Shown: piece by piece, positions 1-7,181 of the stretch
How the letters are laid out: the number at the start of each line of letters is the position of its first letter
Numbering within the stretch: the stretch's first letter is position 1
NCBI GenBank assembly: GCA_008501565.1
Contig: QQUL01000090.1
Coordinates: 1 to 15,136 of the forward strand
Source of the DNA: Armatimonadota bacterium
Lineage (GTDB): Bacteria > Actinomycetota > Acidimicrobiia > Spongiisociales > UBA5794
Direction of reading: 5' to 3'
Length of the DNA stretch: 15,136 nucleotides
Made by a program: the position numbers and the translations under genes
Notes under the pieces: model-generated
Told to the model about the DNA's origin: nothing
Database searches by the model: none
What the model saw: only the letters and a program-made list of their open reading frames with translations

Positions 1-196
1 CAAGCTGACGGCACAACGCCTCAGCATCCAACAACTCACGATTCGGATTGTGTAAACCTTGCATAACGCGCAGTCTCACACACCACAAACCCGAACGCGA
101 GCACCGATTTAATCAACAGGGTCCTAGGGCGGCGCAACTTCCGAACCTCCGCCGTTCTACCCTTTGGGCCACGGCTGGGTCACTGGACCATCGGCT

Positions 197-219
197 GCGT
201 CACCAGCCAACCCTGACGC
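197..219. promoter_or_regulatory. Inverted repeat just upstream of the aldehyde dehydrogenase gene
   Basis: A perfect 6-bp inverted repeat (GCGTCA, 11-nt spacer, TGACGC) ends 11 nt before the ribosome binding site of the gene at 242. The 23-bp span is the right size for a dimeric repressor operator, but it could equally be a weak mRNA hairpin or chance. The rest of 1-241 shows no convincing gene and no clear promoter. The spacing to the gene is seen directly; the operator role is inferred. Confidence 0.25.
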
Positions 220-241
220 GCCAGACGCAAGAGGAGTTCTC

Positions 242-1756
242 ATGAAACGTGAATCTGTACTCGCTGCACTCGGCATCGAACCCATCTCTTCCGGTGCCTA
301 TGCCGGTGGATGGCGTGAGGGCTCTGGCCCCAGCATCGAATCAATTGATCCGACAACGGAGCAACCGATAGGGACCGTTCGGATGGCCGACGCCGCTGAC
401 TACGAGGCCGCGGTCCAGGCGTCCGTCGATGCATTCGAACAGTGGCGGATGGTTCCCGCACCTCAGCGCGGTGACTACGTGCGTCAGATCGGAAACGCCC
501 TCCGCGAGTACAAGGAGCCACTTGGCGCCCTTGTGTCGATGGAGGTCGGAAAGATCCGAGCAGAAGGCGAAGGCGAGATCCAAGAGATGATCGACATCGC
601 CGACTTTGCCGTCGGATTGTCGCGTCAGTTGTATGGGCTCACGATCGCATCTGAACGCCCACGGCACCGCATGTTTGAGCAGTGGCAGCCGCTCGGACCC
701 GTAGGGATCATCTCGGCCTTCAACTTTCCCGCCGCGGTGTGGTCGTGGAACGCATTTCTTGCCGCGGTGTGTGGCGATTCGATGATCTGGAAGCCATCGC
801 CTGTGACTCCGCTCACCGCTGTTGCTATTCAGAACATCTGTCATGAGGTGATGGAGGGGAGCGGCTTCGAAGGTGTGTTCAACCTCACGGTCGGAGACGT
901 GGACCCGGTCGGCGCTGCAATGGTCGACGATCCACGGCTTCCACTCATTGCCGCCACGGGCTCGGTGAGGATGGGGCGGCAGGTCGGAACCCAGGTTGCG
1001 AAGCGTCTTGGTCGGTCTCTTCTCGAACTCGGCGGGAACAACGCGATCATCGTGATGGACGATGCTGATCTTGATTTGGCGGTCCGTGGCGCCCTGTTTG
1101 CGGCCGCCGGAACTGCAGGCCAACGTTGCACCTCCCTTCGTAGGCTGATCGTCCACAAGGACATTGCAGATCTTCTCGCCAAGAAACTCATCGCTGCCTA
1201 TGGCCAGATTCCGATGGGGGACCCCCTTGAGGAGGGAACCCTCGTGGGCCCACTGGTGAGCCAAAGCGCCGTGGATAACACCAAGGCCGCTCTTGAGATT
1301 GCGCTGGAGCAAGGCGGTGAACTCCTCGCGGGAGGGAACGAGCCTGATCGGCAGGGATTCTTCCTCGAGCCAATGCTCGTGAAGCTTCCCAAGGATGCTC
1401 CGATTGCCCAACAGGAGACATTCGGTCCGATGATGTACTTCATCGAGGTGGACTCCTTTGAGGAGGCTCTCGCCGTCAACAACGGTGTTCCACAGGGTCT
1501 TTCGTCTGCGATCTTCACGGATTCGATTCGCACGTCTGAGCGGTTCCTATCGGCCGAAGGGTCCGATTGCGGGATCGCAAACGTCAACATCGGAACCTCG
1601 GGCGCCGAGATTGGTGGAGCCTTCGGAGGCGAGAAGGAGACGGGCGGAGGTCGCCAGGCTGGCTCGGATTCCTGGAAGGCCTATATGCGGCGACAGACCG
1701 TGACGGTCAACTGGTCGACGGATCTCCCTCTGGCCCAAGGCGTCGAGTTCGGCTAG
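242..1756 (+). CDS. ALDH7-family aldehyde dehydrogenase (antiquitin-like, probable alpha-aminoadipate semialdehyde / piperideine-6-carboxylate dehydrogenase)
   Basis: This 504-residue NAD(P)-dependent aldehyde dehydrogenase has the usual length for the superfamily. Visible motifs are the FNFP segment with Asn161, the cofactor-binding WKPSP with Lys184, the general base Glu262 in ELGGNN, and the nucleophile Cys296 in AGQRCTS. Near the C-terminus, TSGAEIGGAFGGEKETGGGR is the signature of the ALDH7/antiquitin branch rather than of betaine or succinate-semialdehyde dehydrogenases. Known ALDH7 enzymes oxidise alpha-aminoadipate semialdehyde in lysine catabolism, so that substrate is inferred from family; no other lysine-degradation gene lies nearby. 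The ATG at 242 is chosen because GAGGAG at 231-236 sits 5 nt upstream; the in-frame ATG at 164 has no such site and would add 26 residues unlike the family. The protein is soluble and cytoplasmic. It is probably transcribed alone, since a 234-bp gap follows. Confidence 0.93.
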   Translation: MKRESVLAALGIEPISSGAYAGGWREGSGPSIESIDPTTEQPIGTVRMADAADYEAAVQASVDAFEQWRMVPAPQRGDYVRQIGNALREYKEPLGALVSMEVGKIRAEGEGEIQEMIDIADFAVGLSRQLYGLTIASERPRHRMFEQWQPLGPVGIISAFNFPAAVWSWNAFLAAVCGDSMIWKPSPVTPLTAVAIQNICHEVMEGSGFEGVFNLTVGDVDPVGAAMVDDPRLPLIAATGSVRMGRQVGTQVAKRLGRSLLELGGNNAIIVMDDADLDLAVRGALFAAAGTAGQRCTSLRRLIVHKDIADLLAKKLIAAYGQIPMGDPLEEGTLVGPLVSQSAVDNTKAALEIALEQGGELLAGGNEPDRQGFFLEPMLVKLPKDAPIAQQETFGPMMYFIEVDSFEEALAVNNGVPQGLSSAIFTDSIRTSERFLSAEGSDCGIANVNIGTSGAEIGGAFGGEKETGGGRQAGSDSWKAYMRRQTVTVNWSTDLPLAQGVEFG

Positions 1757-1772
1757 AACCGAACACGTCATT

Positions 1773-1788
1773 CTCCCGTTCCCGGGAG
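1773..1788 (+). terminator. Possible hairpin terminator after the aldehyde dehydrogenase gene
   Basis: CTCCCG and CGGGAG pair around a TTCC loop, starting 17 nt after the stop codon. There is no following T run, so it is at best a weak or factor-assisted terminator or a 3'-end stabilising hairpin. Confidence 0.3.
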
Positions 1789-1851
1789 TGACGCGGAGTA
1801 CTTCGGATCGTCGCGGTGGTGAGCCCCCCCTGCTCCTCGCTGTGCTCGTCG

Positions 1852-1875
1852 CGTCCCCCCGCAAGCGGGGGGACG
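1852..1875. repeat. Long perfect intergenic hairpin (11-bp arms), possible dispersed REP-like element
   Basis: CGTCCCCCCGC and GCGGGGGGACG are perfect inverse complements separated by only AA, giving a 10-bp GC stem capped by a CAAG loop. It is preceded at about 1831-1851 by an imperfect direct repeat (GCTCCTCGC / GCTCGTCGC) and an isolated run of seven C (1824-1830). No T tract follows on either strand, so it is not a classical intrinsic terminator. C6/G6 arms in a non-coding spacer resemble dispersed intergenic palindromes. Whether it recurs elsewhere in the genome cannot be seen, as this is the only copy in the window. Confidence 0.55.
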
Positions 1876-1912
1876 GTCCTGTGGTTTCGGCGGGCGGTCT
1901 TGCTTCATCTCT

Positions 1913-1920
1913 TAGATAAT
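1913..1920 (+). promoter_or_regulatory. Putative -10 element for the beta-propeller lipoprotein gene
   Basis: TAGATAAT lies in a short AT-rich island (about 1905-1930) within an otherwise GC-rich spacer. It would give a 5' leader of about 65 nt before the ATG at 1991. A -35 at the right spacing is not obvious; TTGCTT at 1900-1905 is too close. Confidence 0.35.
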
Positions 1921-1990
1921 TCTCAGATTGTGGGAACCCCGCTTGGTGTGCGCACCGTCGTAGCGACGAAAGCGCCGAGAGGGGAATCTC

Positions 1991-3982
1991 ATGAAACGCT
2001 CGCTCACCGTCGTACTGGCGACGCTCATGATCGCGACCGGATGTTCGATCCAGAACTCGTCCCAGACTTCCACACCTGACACCAGACCGCTTACCGGAAT
2101 CACCCCGGGTGTTGAGGGTGTCTTCGCCGCCGGTGGGGTGATGCATCCGTTTGCTTCGTGCAGCAGCTTTCTCGCGCATGTGAAACGCCTCGCGATGGAA
2201 CGGGTCGGCCCGTACGGGCTCAACGGCGGATACGACGTGTATCCGGTCACGGTCGACTTCGCTGAGATGCGTGCCGAGGACAGTGCCGGTAGCTCATCGA
2301 CAGCTCCGGCCTACTCGACAACCAACGTTCAGGTTGCAGGCATCGACGAGCCAGATCTTGTCAAGACCGACGGCGAACGCATCTTTGTCGTCGCAAATGG
2401 GCGCCTCTACTGGATCAATGTGTCTACCGATGTCCCGACAATTGCGACCTCGATCGCCCTCGATGGCTGGGGTCAGCAGCTCTTCCTCTCGGGCGACACC
2501 CTTTTGGTCATGACCAGTAGCGGTGGGTACTGGGGCCCGATGGTTGAGACCGACGTCATCGGCCCATACGGCTATGGCAACCAGCGCACCGTGCTCCAAG
2601 AGGTCGACGTTTCAACGCCACAGCGCATGAAGGTGGTTCGCACCCTCACCCTTGACGGTACGACCGTTTCATCAAGGATGACCGATGGCGTCGCTCGAAT
2701 TGTTGTGCAGTCGAATCCTGTTGGGTTTGACTGGGCGTATCCGGAAGGGAACGGCATCAGAGCCGAGCGCGAAGCGACTGAGAAGAACAAGAAGATCATC
2801 TCGGAGTCGACCCTTGAGAACTGGGTTCCGTGGTACGTGCTCGATGATCAGCTGCGTGGCACGACTTCCGAAGGTCCGCTGCTCGACTGTTCGCAGATCG
2901 CGTACCCGGACGAGTTCTCCGGACTGTCGATGTTGAGTGTCCTGAGCCTTGACGTGGAATCGGCGCTCGCTCCGACGGGTGGAATTGGCCTCCTTGCGGT
3001 CGGTCAAACCGTGTACGCATCGCACGACAATCTGTATGTGGCAACGTCGCCATGGCAGTGGTGGGACGTCGACGACGCTGCAAACGACAGTCGGTCGGTC
3101 GGGACGCAGATCCACCAATTCGACATCACCGACCCCAGGTCGGCGCGCTACGTCGCATCGGGTGAAGTCGATGGTGCTCTGCACTCTCAGTGGGCTCTCG
3201 ATGAGTACCAGGGTGTTCTGAGGGTCGTCGTCACCGACGAGTCCCCTTGGTGGCGTGGGTCGGGAGTCCCTGAGACGTCGGTCGTCACCCTTGAGGCCCG
3301 TGGCGACACGCTCGTGAAGATCGGTTCGGTCGGTGGCCTCGGAAAGAACGAGCAGGTCTATTCGGTGCGCTTCATCCGAGACAAGGGCTACGTCGTCACA
3401 TTCCGCCAGGTTGACCCGCTGTATGTCATCGATCTTTCCGATCCGAGACGCCCGACCGTCGAGGGTGAGCTGAAGATCAACGGATACTCCGCATACCTGC
3501 ACCCGATCGGTGAGAACCTCATCCTCGGTGTGGGTCAGGACGCGACCGATGAAGGTCGAACAACCGGGACACAGCTTTCCGTGTTCGATGTGTCAGATCC
3601 AGCCAACCCAGTTCGGCTTTCTCGCCTGACCTTCAAGGACGCGTACTCCGATGCCGAATGGGATCATCACGCCTTCTTGTGGTGGCCCGAGACGGACACC
3701 GCGGTTCTGCCGCTCCAGCGCTGGTCGTTTGACGAAGCGAAAGGGTACGACGACAGCTTCTCCGGTGCCGTCGTGGTCCATGCCAATGCGCAGGCGATCA
3801 CGTCGGTCGGTGAGATCGAGCATCCGTCTCACAAGGATCAGTTCTGCGACGACTGCCGCAGCTGGAGCGAGCCGATCATCCGATCCCTTGTGATCGGTGA
3901 CACGCTGTTCACGGTGTCGAACACCGGAATCATGGCTACGGACATGGAGTCCCTCGAGATGGTTGAGTGGCTGAGGTTCTAG
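1991..3982 (+). CDS. Secreted beta-propeller domain lipoprotein (PF09826 / COG4880 type)
   Basis: This 663-residue protein begins with a lipoprotein signal: basic KR, a hydrophobic stretch and the lipobox IATGC with Cys18, so it should be exported and lipid-anchored outside the membrane. The segment NVQVAGIDEPDLVKTDG (about 112-128) followed by repeated 'GDTLLV', 'VxDxSDPxxP' and 'YVVTF' blade motifs is characteristic of the secreted C-terminal beta-propeller family. Cysteines 57, about 298, 619 and 622 (CDDC) could form disulfides outside the cell. The molecular function of the family is not established and no catalytic residues can be assigned; binding of a ligand or another envelope protein is the usual guess for propellers. 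GAGAGGGG at 1977-1984, 6 nt before the ATG, supports the start. The gene is monocistronic and converges on glnR, only 25 bp from its stop. Confidence 0.88.
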   Translation: MKRSLTVVLATLMIATGCSIQNSSQTSTPDTRPLTGITPGVEGVFAAGGVMHPFASCSSFLAHVKRLAMERVGPYGLNGGYDVYPVTVDFAEMRAEDSAGSSSTAPAYSTTNVQVAGIDEPDLVKTDGERIFVVANGRLYWINVSTDVPTIATSIALDGWGQQLFLSGDTLLVMTSSGGYWGPMVETDVIGPYGYGNQRTVLQEVDVSTPQRMKVVRTLTLDGTTVSSRMTDGVARIVVQSNPVGFDWAYPEGNGIRAEREATEKNKKIISESTLENWVPWYVLDDQLRGTTSEGPLLDCSQIAYPDEFSGLSMLSVLSLDVESALAPTGGIGLLAVGQTVYASHDNLYVATSPWQWWDVDDAANDSRSVGTQIHQFDITDPRSARYVASGEVDGALHSQWALDEYQGVLRVVVTDESPWWRGSGVPETSVVTLEARGDTLVKIGSVGGLGKNEQVYSVRFIRDKGYVVTFRQVDPLYVIDLSDPRRPTVEGELKINGYSAYLHPIGENLILGVGQDATDEGRTTGTQLSVFDVSDPANPVRLSRLTFKDAYSDAEWDHHAFLWWPETDTAVLPLQRWSFDEAKGYDDSFSGAVVVHANAQAITSVGEIEHPSHKDQFCDDCRSWSEPIIRSLVIGDTLFTVSNTGIMATDMESLEMVEWLRF

Positions 3983-3994
3983 CGGAGCACCGCT
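3981..3994. terminator. Small hairpin between convergent genes, possible bidirectional terminator
   Basis: AGCGG-AGCA-CCGCT forms a 5-bp stem overlapping the last two bases of the beta-propeller stop codon and lying in the 25-bp gap before the glnR stop. It is short and has no T tract, so support is weak; its position between convergent ends is the main argument. Confidence 0.25.
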
Positions 3995-4007
3995 CGGGCA
4001 CCGGGAT

Positions 4008-4658
4008 CTATCCGAAGCGGTAGCCCACGGAGCGGACGGTCGTGATCCACGACGCCCTCTCCTCGCCGAGTTTGGCCCGGAGCCTTCGGACGTGAACATC
4101 GACCGTACGGGATCCCCCGAAATAGTCGTAGCCCCACACCTTCGACAGGATCTGCTCGCGGCTCCAGACACGGTTGGGGTGTTCGACGAGGAATCGCAGG
4201 AGCTCGTATTCCATGTACGTGAGATCCCGTGGCATCCCGGCGATGGTCGCCTGATAGGTCGCGGTGTTCAGCTCAAGGTCGGCGTAGCGAAGTACGGGGT
4301 CGTCGGGATCTTCAGCACCCGAAACACCGAGCCTTCCAAGGCGAACCCGTAGTTCCTGTGGATCGATCGGGGTGAGGACGAAGTCGTCGAATTCCGACTC
4401 ATCCTCAAGGTCGACGGTCAACGTCCGGTCAGCAACAACCAGCACCGGGACTCGGTACTCATAGCGAAGCTTTGCGCCGAAGTTGATCACACCCGAAGGA
4501 TCGCTCCCGAGTTCGAGCACGGCGGCTGCCCATCCAGTGTCCGGCTCCTTGTTTCCCGCATCGTCAAGGTCTTCAACCGGCACCGGCTGATATCCGGCGG
4601 TCAGAATGGCCGACGAGAGTGCCTGTGACGGTGTCGCGGGGTAGACAAGAAGATACAT
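4008..4658 (-). CDS. glnR: GlnR-like OmpR-family nitrogen regulator with atypical receiver domain
   Basis: The 216-residue protein has a degenerate receiver domain (about 1-110) and an OmpR/PhoB winged helix (about 121-216). The segment WGYDYFGGSRTVDVHVRRLR (175-194), containing the recognition helix, closely matches actinobacterial GlnR, the global regulator that activates or represses glnA, glnII and amtB. The receiver lacks the N-terminal acidic pair (LLVYPAT), has Glu49 where the phospho-acceptor Asp is expected, and has Thr96 in place of the conserved Lys, so conventional phosphorylation is unlikely; GlnR proteins are known as orphan, atypical response regulators. No histidine kinase gene is nearby. 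Its ATG overlaps the glnA stop by one base (TGATG), implying translational coupling. The identification rests on motif recognition from memory plus the glutamine-synthetase context and a GlnR-like box upstream of the operon; another OmpR-family regulator remains possible. Confidence 0.8.
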   Translation of the reverse strand: MYLLVYPATPSQALSSAILTAGYQPVPVEDLDDAGNKEPDTGWAAAVLELGSDPSGVINFGAKLRYEYRVPVLVVADRTLTVDLEDESEFDDFVLTPIDPQELRVRLGRLGVSGAEDPDDPVLRYADLELNTATYQATIAGMPRDLTYMEYELLRFLVEHPNRVWSREQILSKVWGYDYFGGSRTVDVHVRRLRAKLGEERASWITTVRSVGYRFG

Positions 4659-6007
4659 CAGAGCACCGGTAGGTATTCCTTGAGCTCATAGCGAGAGACG
4701 TGCTGTTCATATCGAGCCCACTCGCGCTTCTTGTTGCGCAGGAACCACTCAAAGACATGGTCCCCGAGAGCACTCCGGACGAGGTCGGACCCCTCCATGG
4801 CCTTGATCGCATCAGCGAGGTTGTACGGGATGTGTCGGATTCCCGCTGCCGTGCGCTCCGAGTCGGACATCTCGAGAACCTCGGATCCGGCTTCAGGGGG
4901 GAGTTCATAGTTGTTGGCGACCCCGGCGAGTCCCGCCGCCAGAATCACCGAGAGGGCTAGGTATGGGTTGCACGCCGGATCCGGGGAGCGAAACTCGATT
5001 CGAGTCGCATCGATCTTGCCTTTTCGTGTTGCAGGCACCCGCACAAGGGCGCTCTGATCGTTGCGGGCCCACGTCTCAAACGTCGGTGCGTCGAACCCGC
5101 CGACGAGTCGTTTGTAGGAATTGACCCACTGGTTGGTCACCGCGGTGATCTCGGATGCGTGGCGCAGCAGCCCTGCGATGAATCCCTGTGCGACCTTGGA
5201 CAGCCCGTACTCGCCGCTCTCGTCGTGGAATGCGTTCTCATCTCCCTGGAACAGTGACAGGTGCAGATGCATACCCGAGCCGTCGTACTTCTCAAGTGGC
5301 TTGGGCATGAACGTGGCGTAGATGCCGTGCTCAAGTGCGATCTCTTTCACCGTCAGGCGGGTCGTGGTGATGTTGTCGGCCATGGTGAGCGCATCGGTGT
5401 GGCGAAGGTCAAGCTCGTGCTGTGATGGCGATACCTCGTGGTGACTGAACGCGACCGGGATACCAAGCTGTTCAAGCATCGTGATCGTCGATCGTCGATA
5501 CTGCTGTGCCACATCGAGCGGTGTCAGGTCGAAATAGCCACCCCGATCGAGAACCTGCGGCTCGGGCGAGGAATCGGCGAAATAGAAGTACTCGATCTCC
5601 GGGGCGACATAGAACGAGTAGCCGAGTTCCGCGGCCTGTTCGAGGTTGCGTCGAAGCACATGGCGGGGATCTCCCGGGAAGGCATCGCCATCAGGGGTGA
5701 CGATGTCACAGAACATCCGTGCTACGGCATCCTCGCCAGACTTCCACGGCAGGATCTGAAAGGTGGTCGGATCCGGCTTTGCCAGCATGTCGGCCTCGTG
5801 GCTGCGTGAGAACCCGTCGATGGAGGAGCCATCGAACGAAACCCCTTCGTCAAGGGCGAGTTCGAGTTCGGCAGGGGTGATCGCAAACGACTTGAGGAAG
5901 CCCTGTACGTCCGTGAACCAGAGTCGGATGAATCGGATTCCTCGCTCCTGAACGGTGCTCAGGACGTATTCCTTCTGTCGATCGGATGGTGATGGTGCTG
6001 GTTCCAT
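4658..6007 (-). CDS. glnA: Type I glutamine synthetase-like ligase (GlnA2-like) with altered active site
   Basis: The 449-residue length and the overall pattern match the short GSI type and especially actinobacterial GlnA2: DRQKEY at the start, FDGSS (58-62), the metal ligands of PEIEYF, SHHEVSP, FMPKP, GSGMHLHLSL (243-252), NSYKRLV (296-302) and FRSPDP. Canonical enzymes join glutamate and ammonia using ATP. Two usually invariant positions differ: Asp306 (GGFDAP) replaces the flap Glu that acts on ammonium (PGYEAP in enterobacterial GlnA), and Gln318 (NDQSA) replaces the Arg of NRSA. The adenylylation-type NLYDLPPE site is absent at its normal place. Some actinobacterial GlnA paralogues are gamma-glutamylpolyamine synthetases, so another amine acceptor is possible. 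The start has no Shine-Dalgarno but has a TACGAT box 6 nt upstream, suggesting a leaderless mRNA. It forms an operon with glnR and diverges from glnII. Confidence 0.9.
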   Translation of the reverse strand: MEPAPSPSDRQKEYVLSTVQERGIRFIRLWFTDVQGFLKSFAITPAELELALDEGVSFDGSSIDGFSRSHEADMLAKPDPTTFQILPWKSGEDAVARMFCDIVTPDGDAFPGDPRHVLRRNLEQAAELGYSFYVAPEIEYFYFADSSPEPQVLDRGGYFDLTPLDVAQQYRRSTITMLEQLGIPVAFSHHEVSPSQHELDLRHTDALTMADNITTTRLTVKEIALEHGIYATFMPKPLEKYDGSGMHLHLSLFQGDENAFHDESGEYGLSKVAQGFIAGLLRHASEITAVTNQWVNSYKRLVGGFDAPTFETWARNDQSALVRVPATRKGKIDATRIEFRSPDPACNPYLALSVILAAGLAGVANNYELPPEAGSEVLEMSDSERTAAGIRHIPYNLADAIKAMEGSDLVRSALGDHVFEWFLRNKKREWARYEQHVSRYELKEYLPVL

Positions 6008-6013
6008 TGCGTC

Positions 6014-6019
6014 ATCGTA
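6014..6019 (-). promoter_or_regulatory. Putative -10 element of a leaderless glnA transcript
   Basis: On the minus strand TACGAT (TANNNT pattern) is followed by 6 nt and then the glnA ATG. With a start site about 7 nt past the -10 box, transcription would begin at the ATG itself. No Shine-Dalgarno precedes that ATG. No clear -35 is seen. Confidence 0.45.
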
Positions 6020-6051
6020 CGGAATGTGAGGAGAACCGCCACCCCAGATTG

Positions 6052-6094
6052 GTCACGAAACACAGTGTTCACACTCGCGTTACGGCTACGAAAC
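6052..6094. promoter_or_regulatory. GlnR-type binding site array between glnA-glnR and glnII
   Basis: GTTAC-n6-GAAAC at 6079-6094 is an exact match to the published actinobacterial GlnR consensus gTnAc-n6-GaAAc. Related pentamers continue upstream at the same 11-bp step: GAAAC at 6057, TTCAC at 6068, GTTAC at 6079 and GAAAC at 6090. A further GTCAC abuts the first GAAAC at 6052-6056 but is out of phase. Such 11-bp phasing is how tandem GlnR monomers line one DNA face. The array lies about 90 bp before glnII and about 45-90 bp before glnA, so it could control both directions, including the regulator's own operon. Confidence 0.65.
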
Positions 6095-6182
6095 TCCGAG
6101 GTATCAGTATTCCGTTCGTTGCGGTGGACGCTGACAGGCGTACCCCGACGGTGAAACAGCCAGAACGTGAAAGCGAGACACC

Positions 6183-7181
6183 ATGCCGTACCGAGCCGAG
6201 TACATCTGGATCGATGGACAGAAACCAACATCGAAGTTGCGCTCCAAGACGAGGGTCATCCAGAACGGGGACGACCTTCCGATCTGGGGATTCGATGGAT
6301 CATCCACCGATCAGGCACCCGGTAGCGAGTCAGACCGCGTGCTGCGGCCAGTCAAGATCGTTCCGGATCCCATCCGTGGCGGCGACGCGGTGCTTGCGTT
6401 GTGCGAGGTCCTGAACACGGACATGACGCCTCACGAGTCCAATACACGGGTCAGAGCGGTCGAAGCACTTGCCAAGTACGGCGATCAGGAACCGTGGTTC
6501 GGTATTGAGCAGGAATACACCTTCTACAAGGATGGGCGCCCCCACGGCTGGCCGATTGGCGGCTATCCAGCTCCTCAGGGCGGGTATTACTGCGGAATCG
6601 GCGCCGACGAGATCTGGGGGAGAGATGTGGTCGAGGACCACACAACAGCCTGCATCGCAGCAGGTCTCGCCATCTCAGGGACGAATGCCGAGGTCATGAT
6701 CGGCCAGTGGGAGTTCCAGATCGGCCCCGTCGACACGGTGGAAATCGGTGACTCGGTCTGGTTGGCACGGTGGTTGCTGTACCGGGTTGCGGAGGACTAC
6801 GACATTTCTGCGACACTTGATCCGAAGCCGGTGAAGGGCGATTGGAACGGGGCGGGAATGCACACCAACTTCTCCACGAAAGCGATGCGAGAGAGCTATG
6901 AACCAATCATCGCTGCCTGTGAAGCCCTTGGCAAGAAGGCAGAGGAGCATGTTGCGAACTACGGGGCCGGCATCGAAGATCGCCTGACCGGCCTCCACGA
7001 GACGGCCCCCTGGTCCGAGTATTCCTACGGTGTTTCGGACCGGGGTGCATCGGTACGCATCCCGTGGCAGGTCGCGGTGGAGCAGAAGGGATACATTGAG
7101 GATCGCCGCCCAAATGCCAATGGTGACCCGTACGTCATTGCAGCTCTCATGACCGAAACGATCTGTAGCGCATTGGCGTGA
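6183..7181 (+). CDS. glnII: Type II (eukaryote-like) glutamine synthetase
   Basis: This 332-residue protein is the short GSII form, which makes glutamine from glutamate, ammonia and ATP in the cytoplasm. Motifs in order: WGFDGSST (35-42), WFGIEQEYT (105-113), GQWEFQIG (174-181), GAGMHTNFS (223-231), RLTGLHETA (267-275) and RGASVRIP (287-294), all standard for the family. GSII enzymes are not controlled by adenylylation; in actinobacteria their genes are typically GlnR targets, and a GlnR-like box lies upstream at 6079-6094. A modest purine stretch (GAAAGCGAG, 6169-6177) precedes the ATG. No clear -10 box was found. The stop codon overlaps the GTG of the next gene (GTGA), so glnII and the CHAD gene share an mRNA. 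Given the altered active site of the neighbouring GlnA, this may be the main ammonium-assimilating synthetase of the pair. Confidence 0.96.
   Translation: MPYRAEYIWIDGQKPTSKLRSKTRVIQNGDDLPIWGFDGSSTDQAPGSESDRVLRPVKIVPDPIRGGDAVLALCEVLNTDMTPHESNTRVRAVEALAKYGDQEPWFGIEQEYTFYKDGRPHGWPIGGYPAPQGGYYCGIGADEIWGRDVVEDHTTACIAAGLAISGTNAEVMIGQWEFQIGPVDTVEIGDSVWLARWLLYRVAEDYDISATLDPKPVKGDWNGAGMHTNFSTKAMRESYEPIIAACEALGKKAEEHVANYGAGIEDRLTGLHETAPWSEYSYGVSDRGASVRIPWQVAVEQKGYIEDRRPNANGDPYVIAALMTETICSALA

Noticed and set aside
1..241. Possible tRNA or small gene before the first gene
   Set aside because: No T-loop consensus or cloverleaf arms could be formed, and the short open frames there have no ribosome binding site or recognisable product.
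341..1411. Long minus-strand open frame (356 codons) opposite the aldehyde dehydrogenase gene
   Set aside because: It lies wholly antisense to a gene with complete family motifs, and its translation has no recognisable domain. It is a GC-rich codon-pattern shadow.
1547..2179. Minus-strand open frame (210 codons) spanning the spacer between the first two genes
   Set aside because: It overlaps the ends of two well-supported genes and the hairpin region, and its Arg/Ser-rich translation looks like a shadow frame.
2672..3502. Minus-strand open frame (276 codons) inside the beta-propeller gene
   Set aside because: It is antisense to a protein with clear repeated blade motifs, and no domain or ribosome binding site supports it.
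4904..4921. YELPPE motif in GlnA (from Tyr367) resembling the adenylylation site NLYDLPPE
   Set aside because: By alignment it falls before the usual site, in the region where short-type enzymes differ, so it is a look-alike. The true site position reads EVLEMSDSE without Tyr.
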